NCBI GenBank assembly: GCA_937934295.1
Contig: CALHAI010000004.1
Coordinates: 186,001-250,000 of the forward strand
Direction: 5' to 3'
Origin: an uncultured Blastocatellia bacterium
GTDB lineage: Bacteria; Acidobacteriota; Blastocatellia; HR10
DNA: 64,000 nucleotides
Below the pieces are notes generated by a model that had not been told where the DNA came from, did not search any database, and saw nothing but the letters and a program-made list of their open reading frames with translations. Positions 27,793-36,252 of the stretch are shown here, piece by piece. How positions within the stretch are numbered: position 1 is the first letter of the stretch; each line of letters opens with the position of its first letter. Position numbers and translations under genes: made by a program.

Positions 27793-28989
27793 ATGTTCTG
27801 GCCTGTGGTGGCGCTGGCGGCCGTGCAAGGCTGGGGATCCGTGTGGGTGGGGATTCGGTACTGGAACTATGTGCGGGAGCACTTGCGCAGGGATCCGCCA
27901 CCTTATCATCCTTCAGCCGCCGTGATCGTGCCCTGCCGTGGCGTGGACCCCGAGCTTCGCGAGAACGTGCGCGCGCTCCGGCAGCAGGAGTATCCCGAAT
28001 ACGAGGTGCTCTTTATCCTCGAATCGCGTTCCGATCCGGCCTACGCCATCATTCGAGAGATCGTCGAGCGGGAGTCCGGAGCTCCGACGAAGATCCTCGA
28101 AGCTGGGCGCGCGCGCGACTGCGGCCAGAAGGTGCACAATCTGCTCGTCGCTCTGGAGCATCTCGAAACCCGCCCGAGCGGGACGAAGCCCGAGGTCTAC
28201 GTCTTCACCGATAGCGATGTGCTGCGCGATCGCCATTGGCTGCGCCATCTGGTCGCGCCGCTGCATGCGCTCGACATGGGGGCGACAACCGGATACCGAT
28301 GGTACATCCCGACAGGCAGCCTGGCCTCGCTCGTGCGCTCGCTCTGGAATGCATCGATCGCGACAGCTCTCGGTCCCCACCCTCGCAATTTCGCCTGGGG
28401 CGGTTCGATGGCGCTGCGACGCGAGACGGCCGATCGAATTCGCTTGCGCGAATATTGGCAGGGGAGCGTCTCGGATGATTATCGGCTGACGGAAGCCGTT
28501 CGACGCGCCGGAGGGGAGGTGGTGTTCGTCCCGCAATGCTTGCTCCCCTCACTGAGCGAGTGTTCGCTGCGCGATGTGGTGGAATTCACGACGCGTCAGA
28601 TCATCATCACGCGCCGATATGCTCTCCATCTCTGGGTGTTACTCACGCTGAGCACGAGCCTCTTCCTGACGGCTCTCTTCTGGTCAGGCGCTCGCGCCCT
28701 CACGCAATTCGTTTCAAAGGGGGAGGCGACCGAATTCGCGCTCGCTTTCCTCTCCGTCTATATTCCTGGCGTTCTGAAGGCGATGGTGCGCACGCATGCC
28801 ATCGAGCACATCCTCACTGCGTACCGTGAACAATTGCGTCCCTATCGCATGGCGTATTGGTTCCTCTATCCGTTGGCGAGCGTGCTCTTCTTCTACAACT
28901 GCGCGGTCGCAGCGTTCTCGCGTCGCATCTCGTGGCGCGGCATCCGCTACGAATTGCGCGCTCCGGATCGTACCACCATCCTCCCATGA
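27793..28989 (+). CDS. Membrane glycosyltransferase family 2 (ceramide glucosyltransferase-like)
   Basis: 398 residues. N-terminal membrane helix, then a GT-A domain: AAVIVPCRGVDPELRENVRALRQQEYPEYEVLFI, the metal site VFTDSDVL near residue 138, GASMAL-like WGGSMALRRE near residue 198, and SDDYRLTEAVRRAGG. QIIITRRY near residue 271 stands in place of the QxxRW motif of processive enzymes. Two or three C-terminal membrane segments follow. This arrangement resembles HpnI and ceramide-glucosyltransferase-like proteins. An overlapping TTG two codons upstream is possible, but the ATG at 27793 is taken. Confidence 0.85.
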   Translation: MFWPVVALAAVQGWGSVWVGIRYWNYVREHLRRDPPPYHPSAAVIVPCRGVDPELRENVRALRQQEYPEYEVLFILESRSDPAYAIIREIVERESGAPTKILEAGRARDCGQKVHNLLVALEHLETRPSGTKPEVYVFTDSDVLRDRHWLRHLVAPLHALDMGATTGYRWYIPTGSLASLVRSLWNASIATALGPHPRNFAWGGSMALRRETADRIRLREYWQGSVSDDYRLTEAVRRAGGEVVFVPQCLLPSLSECSLRDVVEFTTRQIIITRRYALHLWVLLTLSTSLFLTALFWSGARALTQFVSKGEATEFALAFLSVYIPGVLKAMVRTHAIEHILTAYREQLRPYRMAYWFLYPLASVLFFYNCAVAAFSRRISWRGIRYELRAPDRTTILP

Positions 28990-29085
28990 CCCGGATCGCG
29001 AGGTGAAGGGATGGGTTGGAAGAACGTGGATTTTATGCTATGTTTCCCGCTGCACTTCAGAACGGACGCGGCAAAGGAAGGGCGA

Positions 29086-29649
29086 ATGAAGAAGCGGATG
29101 AGACAGCTCTTGTGGCTCCTTCTTCCCTTCGCGGGGCTTCCGCTCGTCTGGCCGCAAGAGGGGACGATCCGCTCCGGGCTGCCGCGCTTCGCGCGAGTCG
29201 CCGAGGGCCTCTATCGTTCGGGGCAGCCGAGCGATGCGGGATTTCAGCAGCTCGCTCGACTCGGGGTGAAAACGGTGATTGATCTGCGCGGGCCGGGTGA
29301 GCGTGCTGAGCGCGAGCGAGCGCTGGTCGAGTCGCTCGGCATGCGGTATGTGAACCTCCCCTTGAGCGGATGGCGGCGACCGCGCGATGCGGAGGTCCTT
29401 CGCGTCTTGACGCTGCTTGCCGACCCGACCGCCCGTCCCGTCCTCGTTCACTGTCGTCGTGGGGCCGATCGCACGGGCGTCATCATCGCGCTGTATCGCA
29501 TCCTCTATGAAGGCTGGGATCCTGAACGCGCGTATCGCGAGATGCGTGCTTTCGGCTTCCGATGGTATCTGCGGGGAATGAAGCAGTATGTGTGGGAAGC
29601 GCCAGAACGATTGCGCAATGTGATGACCGCGCGGGCCGCTCATCCATGA
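29086..29649 (+). CDS. Exported tyrosine/dual-specificity phosphatase-like protein
   Basis: 187 residues. Signal peptide or anchor of ~22 residues (LLWLLLPFAGLPLVWPQ). The body starts with FARVAEGLYRSGQPSDAGFQQLARLGVKTVIDLR, the pattern of bacterial dual-specificity phosphatases. The CX5R catalytic loop is HCRRGADRTG near residue 122, with the general-acid region around PLSGWRRPRD. The ATG at 29086 follows AAAGGAAGGG; an upstream in-frame ATG at 29011 adds residues that would disrupt the signal peptide. The substrate is unknown and could be a phosphosugar or lipid. Confidence 0.85.
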   Translation: MKKRMRQLLWLLLPFAGLPLVWPQEGTIRSGLPRFARVAEGLYRSGQPSDAGFQQLARLGVKTVIDLRGPGERAERERALVESLGMRYVNLPLSGWRRPRDAEVLRVLTLLADPTARPVLVHCRRGADRTGVIIALYRILYEGWDPERAYREMRAFGFRWYLRGMKQYVWEAPERLRNVMTARAAHP

Positions 29650-30476
29650 TGATCAGCGTCACCATGGCGGTGATCTTGCCCCACGCGCCGACCTTGATCG
29701 GTGCCATCGGTGGGGAACGGAAGCAGGAGGTCGCTCCCTTGGTGAATGCCATCGAGCGACTCGTACACACGATCGCGCGCGCGAATCCGGAGACGATCGT
29801 CCTCGCGACGCCTCATGCTCCCGTCGCGTTCGATGCCTTTGGCATCCACGTGGGAGATGTCTTGCGGGGATCGTTCGCCCATTACGGGCTCCCAACACTC
29901 GTCCTTCAGTTCGAGAACGATCTGGAGCTCGTGGATGAGATCATCGGTGAAGCTCTCGATCACCGAATGCGCATCTTCGAGGTCCCGGAGGGAACACCGC
30001 TCGATCATGGCGCGCTTGTGCCCCTTCATTTCCTTCACGAAGCGGGATGGCGAGGCCGCGTCGTCGTTCTGGGCAGCTCTTATCTCCCCGAGCGCGACCA
30101 CATCAGCTACGGACGATGCATCGAGCGTGCGGTGCGCGCGCTCGGACGTCGTGCCGTTTTCATCGCCAGCGCGAATTTGAGCCATCGCTTAAGCGAGGCC
30201 GCCCCCTATGGGTATCACCCCCGCGCTGCCGATTTCGACCGCGAGATCATCTCGTCCTTGGAGCTCGGGGACTTCGCCCGGCTCTCTCGGATCGCGCCTG
30301 AGCTGCGCGACCTCGCCGTCGAATGCGGCCATCGCCCGATCCTGATCGCCGTAGGCGCGACTGAGGAAACCCCAGTGCGCCATCACGTCCTCTCCTATGC
30401 GCACCCCTTCGGCATCGGCTATGTGGTCGCCGTTCTCGCTGATCGAAGCCCTGAGGAAACCGCGTCATCGCGTTGA
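29646..30476 (+). CDS. LigB/Memo-like class III extradiol dioxygenase-fold protein
   Basis: 276 residues. It matches the LigB-type domain found at the N-terminus of 'AmmeMemoRadiSam system' proteins: AVILPHAPTLIGAIGG near residue 7, VLATPHAPV near residue 50, FENDLELVDEIIGEA near residue 88, LDHGALVPLHFL, VFIASANLSHRL, and AVECGHRPILIAVGA. Those proteins are usually followed by an AMMECR1 domain and a radical SAM gene, which are absent here. The ATG overlaps the phosphatase stop (ATGATGA). His and Glu residues for a metal site are present, but the reaction is unknown. Confidence 0.72.
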   Translation: MMISVTMAVILPHAPTLIGAIGGERKQEVAPLVNAIERLVHTIARANPETIVLATPHAPVAFDAFGIHVGDVLRGSFAHYGLPTLVLQFENDLELVDEIIGEALDHRMRIFEVPEGTPLDHGALVPLHFLHEAGWRGRVVVLGSSYLPERDHISYGRCIERAVRALGRRAVFIASANLSHRLSEAAPYGYHPRAADFDREIISSLELGDFARLSRIAPELRDLAVECGHRPILIAVGATEETPVRHHVLSYAHPFGIGYVVAVLADRSPEETASSR

Positions 30477-30496
30477 TCTCCGATCGGGAGCTGAAG

Positions 30497-31801
30497 ATGA
30501 GACGACGACATCGGCATATCGCCCTGCTCCTTGGCGTCGGGCTTGCGACGCTCGGGCCGGCATCGTGGGGCGGACGGCGCGCGGCGATGCCTGAAGAGCC
30601 GAGCATCGAGCTGGCCCATCTCTCGGTGAACGATCACGAGGACATCGTGTACACGACTTCCGAAGGCCTTTTCCTGAAGAGCGGTCCGCGTCCGCTTCGG
30701 CTCGTGGCAGTTGGCGCGGAAGCGCCGATGACGCGCGGCGGTCGTTTCCGAACGTTCGGTCCCGTTCGAATCAATCGACGGGGGACGGTGGTCTTCCACG
30801 CCGCCCTGGAGGGAGGGGAAGTCTCAAGCGGCCTCTTCATCGTTCGGGCTCGCGAGCGCGTCCGTCCCCTTGTGCTTGCCGGGCAACTGGCGCCGCAGAC
30901 GCGCGGACGCTTCGCCGCCTTTGAACGGCTGGAACTCACAGATCGCATCCGGGTGTTCGGCATCTTGCCGATCCCGGAGACGGAGGTCGTCATCTTCCGG
31001 GCCATCGTCGAGGAAGAAGAAGGGACGCGAAGCGGCCTCTTCTTCGCGCTCGTCGAAGGAGGGGACGTTGGTGCTCTCCTCCTCCAAGGGCAGCCCATCG
31101 GCGTGCGTCGAGGGCGATACCGAGCGTTCGGGGATTTCTCCGCGCTCTCGATTGATACTTTTCCCTTGGGGACTGTGCGTATTGTCTTCATTGCGGAGCT
31201 AGAAGAAGACGCTGCGTCGGAGGGCATCTTCCTGATGACGCTCTTCCCGCGGCTCAGCGAATTCGCCCGACCCATCGTCCTCTCCGGGGAGGACGCTCCC
31301 GGAGGACCCGGCATCGGACGCTTCGATCAGTTTCGTTTCGTCTCCTTGAATCGAAATGAGTTGGCCTTCGTCGCGACCCTGACCGGCGAGCGTGCCAACG
31401 AGGGCATTTTCGAGGCAGTCGTCGTCGGCCCTCTCGTTTTCTTCCAGACGAAGGTCCTTCAGGGGGGCAATGTTCCTTTTGGTCCGGGACGGTTCGAACG
31501 TTTCGGCGAGTTGAGCAGCAACAACAGCGAGCAGCTCGTCTTTCGAGCAACGGTCATCGAGAGGGATACGCCCGGAGGCCTTTATCTCGTCACCTTGGGG
31601 CCGTTGACCGTCACCACCACGGTCGTCGAGATCGGAGATCAGGCCCCTCAACGGGATGGGCGGATCACGCAGATCGGCGAGTTCGTCCTGCTCGAAAATG
31701 GCAAGACGTATTTTCAAGCCTCGCTCGCCGATGGGGATGCGCACGAAGCCATCTATATCGGCTCGGCTCGGCGCCTCTTCCCGACGGGGATTCAGCGTTG
31801 A
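30497..31801 (+). CDS. Exported tandem-repeat protein (NxxGxxAF-like repeats)
   Basis: 434 residues. Signal peptide ~1-26. The mature part is six or seven repeats of about 60-75 residues, each opening near G-x-x-A-P...GRFxxFG, with a middle N-x-x-x-x-(V/L)-x-F-x-A and an end G-(L/I)-(F/Y). Clear openings include GAEAPMTRGGRFRTFG, GEDAPGGPGIGRFDQF and GDQAPQRDGRITQIG. This resembles the 'choice-of-anchor tandem repeat NxxGxxAF' proteins, thought to be secreted beta-propeller-like repeats. I see no C-terminal anchor. The ATG at 30497 follows CGGGAG; a TTG at 30473 is an upstream alternative. Confidence 0.7.
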   Translation: MRRRHRHIALLLGVGLATLGPASWGGRRAAMPEEPSIELAHLSVNDHEDIVYTTSEGLFLKSGPRPLRLVAVGAEAPMTRGGRFRTFGPVRINRRGTVVFHAALEGGEVSSGLFIVRARERVRPLVLAGQLAPQTRGRFAAFERLELTDRIRVFGILPIPETEVVIFRAIVEEEEGTRSGLFFALVEGGDVGALLLQGQPIGVRRGRYRAFGDFSALSIDTFPLGTVRIVFIAELEEDAASEGIFLMTLFPRLSEFARPIVLSGEDAPGGPGIGRFDQFRFVSLNRNELAFVATLTGERANEGIFEAVVVGPLVFFQTKVLQGGNVPFGPGRFERFGELSSNNSEQLVFRATVIERDTPGGLYLVTLGPLTVTTTVVEIGDQAPQRDGRITQIGEFVLLENGKTYFQASLADGDAHEAIYIGSARRLFPTGIQR

Positions 31802-31867
31802 AGGTCCCGATCATCCGACGACGGGCATCTCGATCGGGTTCCTCCGCAGGAGCGCACTGTGAGCCGC

Positions 31868-32215
31868 TCACGGCGTCCATGTGTTCGAGGGCGTGCTCTT
31901 CAGCAGCAGGTTGATCTGCAAAACGAGCCAGCGAATCTCACGAGCAAGGCGCGCTCTCTCCATCGGATCCTTCGCGCGGGAGAATTCTCGCTTCAGCTCG
32001 GTCAGCTCACGACGCAGCGAGAGTTCGATGGGAGAGAGACCGGCGTTCTTCAAGACCTTATTCGCCAATCGTCGCTCGGGCGGCTCCAGGGGATCGAAGG
32101 AGAGATCCAAAGGTCGCCCTTTGAGGGAGAGACCCTCGAAAACTCCCTGTTCGATCGCCTCCACGATCTTCCTCTCGGCGATGAGTTGAAGGACATCTAT
32201 CCCCTCGATCTCCAT
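31868..32215 (-). CDS. DUF1992 (DnaJ-C28-like) domain protein
   Basis: 115 residues. It opens with IDVLQLIAERKIVEAIEQGVFEGLSLKGRPLDL, the hallmark of the DUF1992 family shared by bacterial YhdN-like proteins and the human DNAJC28 tail, followed by a charged helix region (RRELTELKREF). No J domain is present. The function is unknown. It follows the secreted-protein gene by 14 bases on the same strand and converges with the repeat-protein gene. Confidence 0.88.
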   Translation of the reverse strand: MEIEGIDVLQLIAERKIVEAIEQGVFEGLSLKGRPLDLSFDPLEPPERRLANKVLKNAGLSPIELSLRRELTELKREFSRAKDPMERARLAREIRWLVLQINLLLKSTPSNTWTP

Positions 32216-32229
32216 TGCAGGCCCGAAGA

Positions 32230-33657
32230 CTAACCCACGCGCTCCCCCACCTCCACTTCGCCGGGACGTTCGATCCGAAGCGGCTTCAGGGGCATAAGCG
32301 GGTAGCTCCTCATGAGCTGTTTCCTCGGCGGCGATTCACGCACAATCCGAGAAGAGGTGATCTTCCCGAAGGCGAACGTCACTCGAATGTTGGCGTTCAT
32401 GAAGACGGGCAGGCCCGTGAACGGCTCGTCTCGAGATGGGCGTCTCCACGTTTGACCGTTATCGTTTGAGAAATATGTGCGGAGAAATTGAGCCGGACTC
32501 CGGTCAAAAGCCAGCGTGATCCCTGTCCGCTCGATCGGATCAGCAGGGAATTGGAATCCGACGTAGGCGACACCGGATTCAATGGTCACCGGTGGATCAA
32601 TGGGAAGGTCCACGACTTCGCCGATGATCTCAATCGTTCGGGGAATCGGGAGCATCTTATCGAACAGGACCTTCGCTTGATCCAGAGGGGGCGGCGTCGC
32701 GTCCGGCCGGTCGCTCTCTCCGGCGAGCACGAGCACGCGGATGGACTTACCGCTTGGGTCAGGGAGATCGGAAAAGCGAAGGAATGGGTGACTGATGGCG
32801 ACAAGATGCGCCGGATAGCGGCTGGGACGGAATCGGTTAAGAACGATCCCTCCAAGAGGTCCTCCGAAAAATTGGGCTGAGAAAAGTCCATCGTCAATTT
32901 GATGGGATTCCAGCCCCATCGAGGAGGCTTGCTCCGTTCCGGTCGAGGCCAGGTTTTCAATCGTCACCGTGTATTTGGCTGCCGGACCGCTGTAGTGCTG
33001 GACGCCAATCACGAGCTTCCGCGCGAAGCCATCATTGGGCAGCGGCTCCCCATCCCTGAGCACGCCCTTCGGTTGCAGATAAAGGACAGTGACTTGGTAC
33101 GGCTGGTCACGCCGGGGCCAAGATTCCGGGCGCTGATCCGTCGCCATTTGGATGTCGCTCATGGTTTTGAAGCCATCGATGAAGAACGTCTGATTGTCTA
33201 TGAGCGTGCCGACCCAGAAATCGAGATCAGCTTCTTGTTGCGCTTGTTGGGGTGACGCCACCGGTCCCCAATCGGCGGTGATCCGCAGAGGGATCGGTCC
33301 ATCTCCTGGAGCAACATCTCCGAGCGCGTCAGGATCGATGACGATCCAATCCTGGATCTCGCCTGCCTCAAGATCAAATCGGCTGAAGAACGCCTCCAGC
33401 TCTTCGCTGCGGCTTCCTTTATCTCCGCGCGCGATGTGCCCTTGGAAGGTGACCTTCTCTCCCGGACGCGGGAAAGGGATGACCTGAGCCGTCAGAGGGG
33501 TATCGTTCGGCTCCTCTTCCTGAACAGCGATCCCCTCTTGATCTTGAGCCCACGCGGGAGAGAGCGTGGAACCGTGTGCCCACGGCTTCGTCGGATAGAT
33601 CAGACCAAGGAGCAACAGGATCGAAAGAACGAGCGAGAGCTCGATATCTCGTTTCAT
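32230..33657 (-). CDS. Exported protein of unknown function
   Basis: 475 residues from the ATG at 33657, which follows GAGGTG at five bases (an ATG five codons upstream would place the start in that site). Signal peptide ~1-37, ending around PAWAQ. EEEPNDTPLTAQVI near residue 47 opens a bacterial pre-peptidase C-terminal (PPC)-like beta domain. The rest is beta-rich with no domain I recognise; YFSNDNGQTWRRPSRDEP near residue 410 resembles a BNR-type strand. It has its own promoter. It could be a surface or extracellular carbohydrate-interacting protein, but that is a guess. Confidence 0.7.
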   Translation of the reverse strand: MKRDIELSLVLSILLLLGLIYPTKPWAHGSTLSPAWAQDQEGIAVQEEEPNDTPLTAQVIPFPRPGEKVTFQGHIARGDKGSRSEELEAFFSRFDLEAGEIQDWIVIDPDALGDVAPGDGPIPLRITADWGPVASPQQAQQEADLDFWVGTLIDNQTFFIDGFKTMSDIQMATDQRPESWPRRDQPYQVTVLYLQPKGVLRDGEPLPNDGFARKLVIGVQHYSGPAAKYTVTIENLASTGTEQASSMGLESHQIDDGLFSAQFFGGPLGGIVLNRFRPSRYPAHLVAISHPFLRFSDLPDPSGKSIRVLVLAGESDRPDATPPPLDQAKVLFDKMLPIPRTIEIIGEVVDLPIDPPVTIESGVAYVGFQFPADPIERTGITLAFDRSPAQFLRTYFSNDNGQTWRRPSRDEPFTGLPVFMNANIRVTFAFGKITSSRIVRESPPRKQLMRSYPLMPLKPLRIERPGEVEVGERVG

Positions 33658-33699
33658 CACATCACCTCGCATGCTCGTTTCTCACCCGATACAGCTTCA

Positions 33700-33728
33700 C
33701 GTATACCATCGCGCCTGAGCATCGTCAA
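33700..33728 (-). promoter_or_regulatory. Sigma70 promoter for the secreted-protein and DUF1992 genes
   Basis: On the minus strand TTGACG (33728-33723) and TATACG (33705-33700) are 17 bases apart, about 40 bases before the ATG at 33657. Confidence 0.68.
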
Positions 33729-33767
33729 GGCAGCTGGATGGAGAAGCACGAGATTGGCGCTCGTCCC

Positions 33768-35138
33768 TCATCCCACTGCCGATGTGGACTCGATCGCGTG
33801 AAACATCTCCTCATCCGTTGCGAACTTGAACCATTCGAGGCCACGCCGCTCGGCTTCGCGCCGTTCGGCGTCTTCCAGGCGTTGGACATCGGCATATTCG
33901 ACAAAGCGTACACCGCGTGCGCGAAGGTGCGCGCGGAAAGCCTCGAGGCGCTCGGCGAGGTCTCCCATCGGTTCGACTGGAAGGCGCTCCACATAGTGCA
34001 GAAGCGCCTCGGCTCCTCGCTCGCCATCTTGTTTGGCTTTTCCAACCACACCGTCGGACGCTTTTCGCGACCATCCGGCAACGAAGAGGCCTTCGAGGAC
34101 CTCTCCTTTCTCAGGATCATAGACTTGATAGGCCTCATCGCCCGGATAATCCGGATCCGGATGTGGATTGGTCACGTATTCCGTCCCTCGGACGGGCAAG
34201 CCGAAATCCTCATCCACCTTGTCGCCGACGGCGAAGATGACGGTATCACACGGGAGGTCCCAGCACGTCCCCAGACCTTTGGCGACGATGGAATGCTCGC
34301 GGCGCACCAGCTCCGTGTCCTCGACGCGCAAGGCGATCGGGCGGCCTTCAGGACCGAGGACGATCTCCTTCGGCACGCAGAGGAATCGGAAACGAAAGCG
34401 CGTGGGGCTTGGGCCTTCCTCCGGGGGAGTGTTCAGGTACTTCGTCAGCTCGCGATACAGCTCCTCGACGTTCTCGCCGATCGCTTCCACGCGCGTTCGA
34501 ATGCGCTCTAGCTCCCGGCGCAGGTCGTCCACATCGAGGTTGGCCGCAATGGCCTTGAACTCCTTATCGGTGTAGGCCCGTTGACCGGGCCCGCGACGGG
34601 CGACGGCGATGACCTCTTCCACCTTGCGGGCGTGCACGAGATAGTGTGCGATGTCCACCATCACATTGCCGATGCCGATGATGGCCACACGCTGGCCGAT
34701 GAGAAAGGATCGTTGGCTGAAAGGCGGGAGGTTGTTGTAGTGATAGACGAGGTCTTTAGCATGGTAGACGCCCGGAGCGTGCTCGCCTGGGATGCCGAGG
34801 CGCTTCGTCCCTTGGGCGCCGGTGGTGATCAGCACGGCTGAAGGCCGCAACAGCTCGCGCACTTCGTCAAGAGTGATGTCGCCGTTTCTTCCGACGCGGA
34901 CGTGGCCGAAGTAGTGGACGCGCGGATTGGCGAGGAGACGCCGAAAATGCTTCCGAAGCCCTTCCTTCATCCGATGCTTCGTGAAATAGATGCCGTATTC
35001 GGCGAGCCCTCCCGGCTTGATGTCTCGATTCACGAGGACGATCTGATGACCGGCTTCAATGAGCTTTCCCGCGGCATAGATCCCTGCCGGACCGGCGCCG
35101 ATGATGACGATCAGGTGAGAAGCTCTCGGTGCTGTCAT
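33768..35138 (-). CDS. FprA-like NADPH:ferredoxin oxidoreductase
   Basis: 456 residues. FAD- and NADP-binding flavoprotein of the adrenodoxin-reductase/FprA type that moves electrons between NADPH and ferredoxin. Seen: the FAD motif GAGPAGIYAAGKLIEAGH at the N-terminus, TTGAQGTKRLGIPGE, a second nucleotide motif GIGNVMVDIAHYL near residue 160, RRGP, and a C-terminal AVGDKVDEDFGLP...FVAGWSRKASDGVVGKAK. The C-terminal ~70 residues extend past the reductase core as charged helices. The ATG at 35138 follows AGGAGGAG; longer frames upstream cover the promoter. Confidence 0.82.
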   Translation of the reverse strand: MTAPRASHLIVIIGAGPAGIYAAGKLIEAGHQIVLVNRDIKPGGLAEYGIYFTKHRMKEGLRKHFRRLLANPRVHYFGHVRVGRNGDITLDEVRELLRPSAVLITTGAQGTKRLGIPGEHAPGVYHAKDLVYHYNNLPPFSQRSFLIGQRVAIIGIGNVMVDIAHYLVHARKVEEVIAVARRGPGQRAYTDKEFKAIAANLDVDDLRRELERIRTRVEAIGENVEELYRELTKYLNTPPEEGPSPTRFRFRFLCVPKEIVLGPEGRPIALRVEDTELVRREHSIVAKGLGTCWDLPCDTVIFAVGDKVDEDFGLPVRGTEYVTNPHPDPDYPGDEAYQVYDPEKGEVLEGLFVAGWSRKASDGVVGKAKQDGERGAEALLHYVERLPVEPMGDLAERLEAFRAHLRARGVRFVEYADVQRLEDAERREAERRGLEWFKFATDEEMFHAIESTSAVG

Positions 35139-35241
35139 ACACTCCTCCTGTTGGCTGTGAGGAACGATCGGAGGGGAACTGCTCTCGTCGCTGCGTTCCT
35201 CTTCGCATACGCGCTGCAACGGATCGCTACCCAAGGCACAG

Positions 35242-35270
35242 ATTCTAGAGGGGAAGGGCGCGCACGTCAA
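35242..35270 (-). promoter_or_regulatory. Sigma70 promoter for the FprA-like reductase
   Basis: TTGACG (35270-35265) and TAGAAT (35247-35242) on the minus strand are 17 bases apart and sit just beyond the stop of the upstream MBL-fold gene, so the reductase has its own start. The leader is about 100 bases. Confidence 0.75.
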
Positions 35271-35276
35271 CGCTCC

Positions 35277-36230
35277 TTAAGGGGATGGGGTCACGCGATA
35301 GAATTCGATCCCGTCACGTCGTTCGCGGATGACCGTTCCCTCGGAAAGAGCGAGGTCAAGATGCGCGATCGTCTCCGAGAGGGCGAGGAATCGCTGATCG
35401 GTGCGCGCGTCGGGAAACAGGCGCCGGGACAGTTCCCATGGCGTCAACGCCTGTGTGCCCAGGGCCATGCGCACGGCCTCCTGTCGCTGTCGGATGTGAC
35501 GACGGATCTCATGCCGATAGGCCTCAAGGTCTTCGACCTCCTCGCCATGACCGGCGATGATCGACACCGGCGCCAGCTCCCGCAGCCGATCCAAGCTCGC
35601 GAGGAAGCGGCGAAGAGAAGGGAAGCGGCGGCGCGCATTCTGTGGGTCTGGGTTCAACACGGGATTCGGAGTGATGCGCTTCAAGACCGTGTCTCCGGCG
35701 ATGAAGAGGCGCCGGCCTTCGGAGAAGAGGCCGATGTGGCCGGGCGTATGCCCCGGCGTGTGCACGACGCGCCAGGATTCGTGCTCGAACGTGAGTTCGT
35801 CGCCCTCCTCCAGCAGCGCGATCTCCGAGATCGGGGCGATCAATTCGCGAAGCGCTCGACGCAGCGTCTCGAATTGGGCGATGACCTCTTCCGGCACGCC
35901 CAATTCGGCGAGCAGATGGTGATACGCCGTGTACTCGAAAGCGGGGCTCAAGCGTTCGGCCTCCCAGGGGTGCACGTAGACGGTCGCGCCGGAGAGCGCT
36001 TGCAGGCGCGCCGCTTGGCCCGCGTGATCCTCATGCGAGTGCGTGAGGACGATCCGATGAATCCGCTCCAGCGAGATGCCGCATGCGCTCACTTGTTCGC
36101 GTAAGGCGGCGAAGGCCTCATCGGTCTGTGGACCGGTATCCACGAGCGTGATCGGGTCTTCCACAAGCAGCGTGACGTTGATCGGGCCGACGGGGAATGG
36201 GGTCGGGATGCGCAGCCGATGGATCTTCAT
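35277..36230 (-). CDS. MBL-fold metallo-hydrolase
   Basis: 317 residues. Metallo-beta-lactamase-fold hydrolase with the metal motif THSHEDHAG near residue 64, further ligands in HTPGHTPGHIG near residue 155 and IAGDTVL, and IIAGHGEEVEDL near residue 220. The C-terminal ~90 residues form a winged-helix-like domain (TPWELSRRLFPDARTDQRFLALSETIAHLDLALSEG), as in LACTB2-like proteins. That group includes hydrolases of varied substrates; none can be assigned. It begins 22 bases after glcF, so it is probably last in the glc operon. Confidence 0.85.
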   Translation of the reverse strand: MKIHRLRIPTPFPVGPINVTLLVEDPITLVDTGPQTDEAFAALREQVSACGISLERIHRIVLTHSHEDHAGQAARLQALSGATVYVHPWEAERLSPAFEYTAYHHLLAELGVPEEVIAQFETLRRALRELIAPISEIALLEEGDELTFEHESWRVVHTPGHTPGHIGLFSEGRRLFIAGDTVLKRITPNPVLNPDPQNARRRFPSLRRFLASLDRLRELAPVSIIAGHGEEVEDLEAYRHEIRRHIRQRQEAVRMALGTQALTPWELSRRLFPDARTDQRFLALSETIAHLDLALSEGTVIRERRDGIEFYRVTPSP

Positions 36231-36252
36231 CCTCGCCCTCCCATCACAGGGG

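Noticed and set aside
31802-31867. Inverted CCCGATC/GATCGGG between converging genes as a terminator.
   Set aside because: The arms are about 18 bases apart and no T run follows in either direction.
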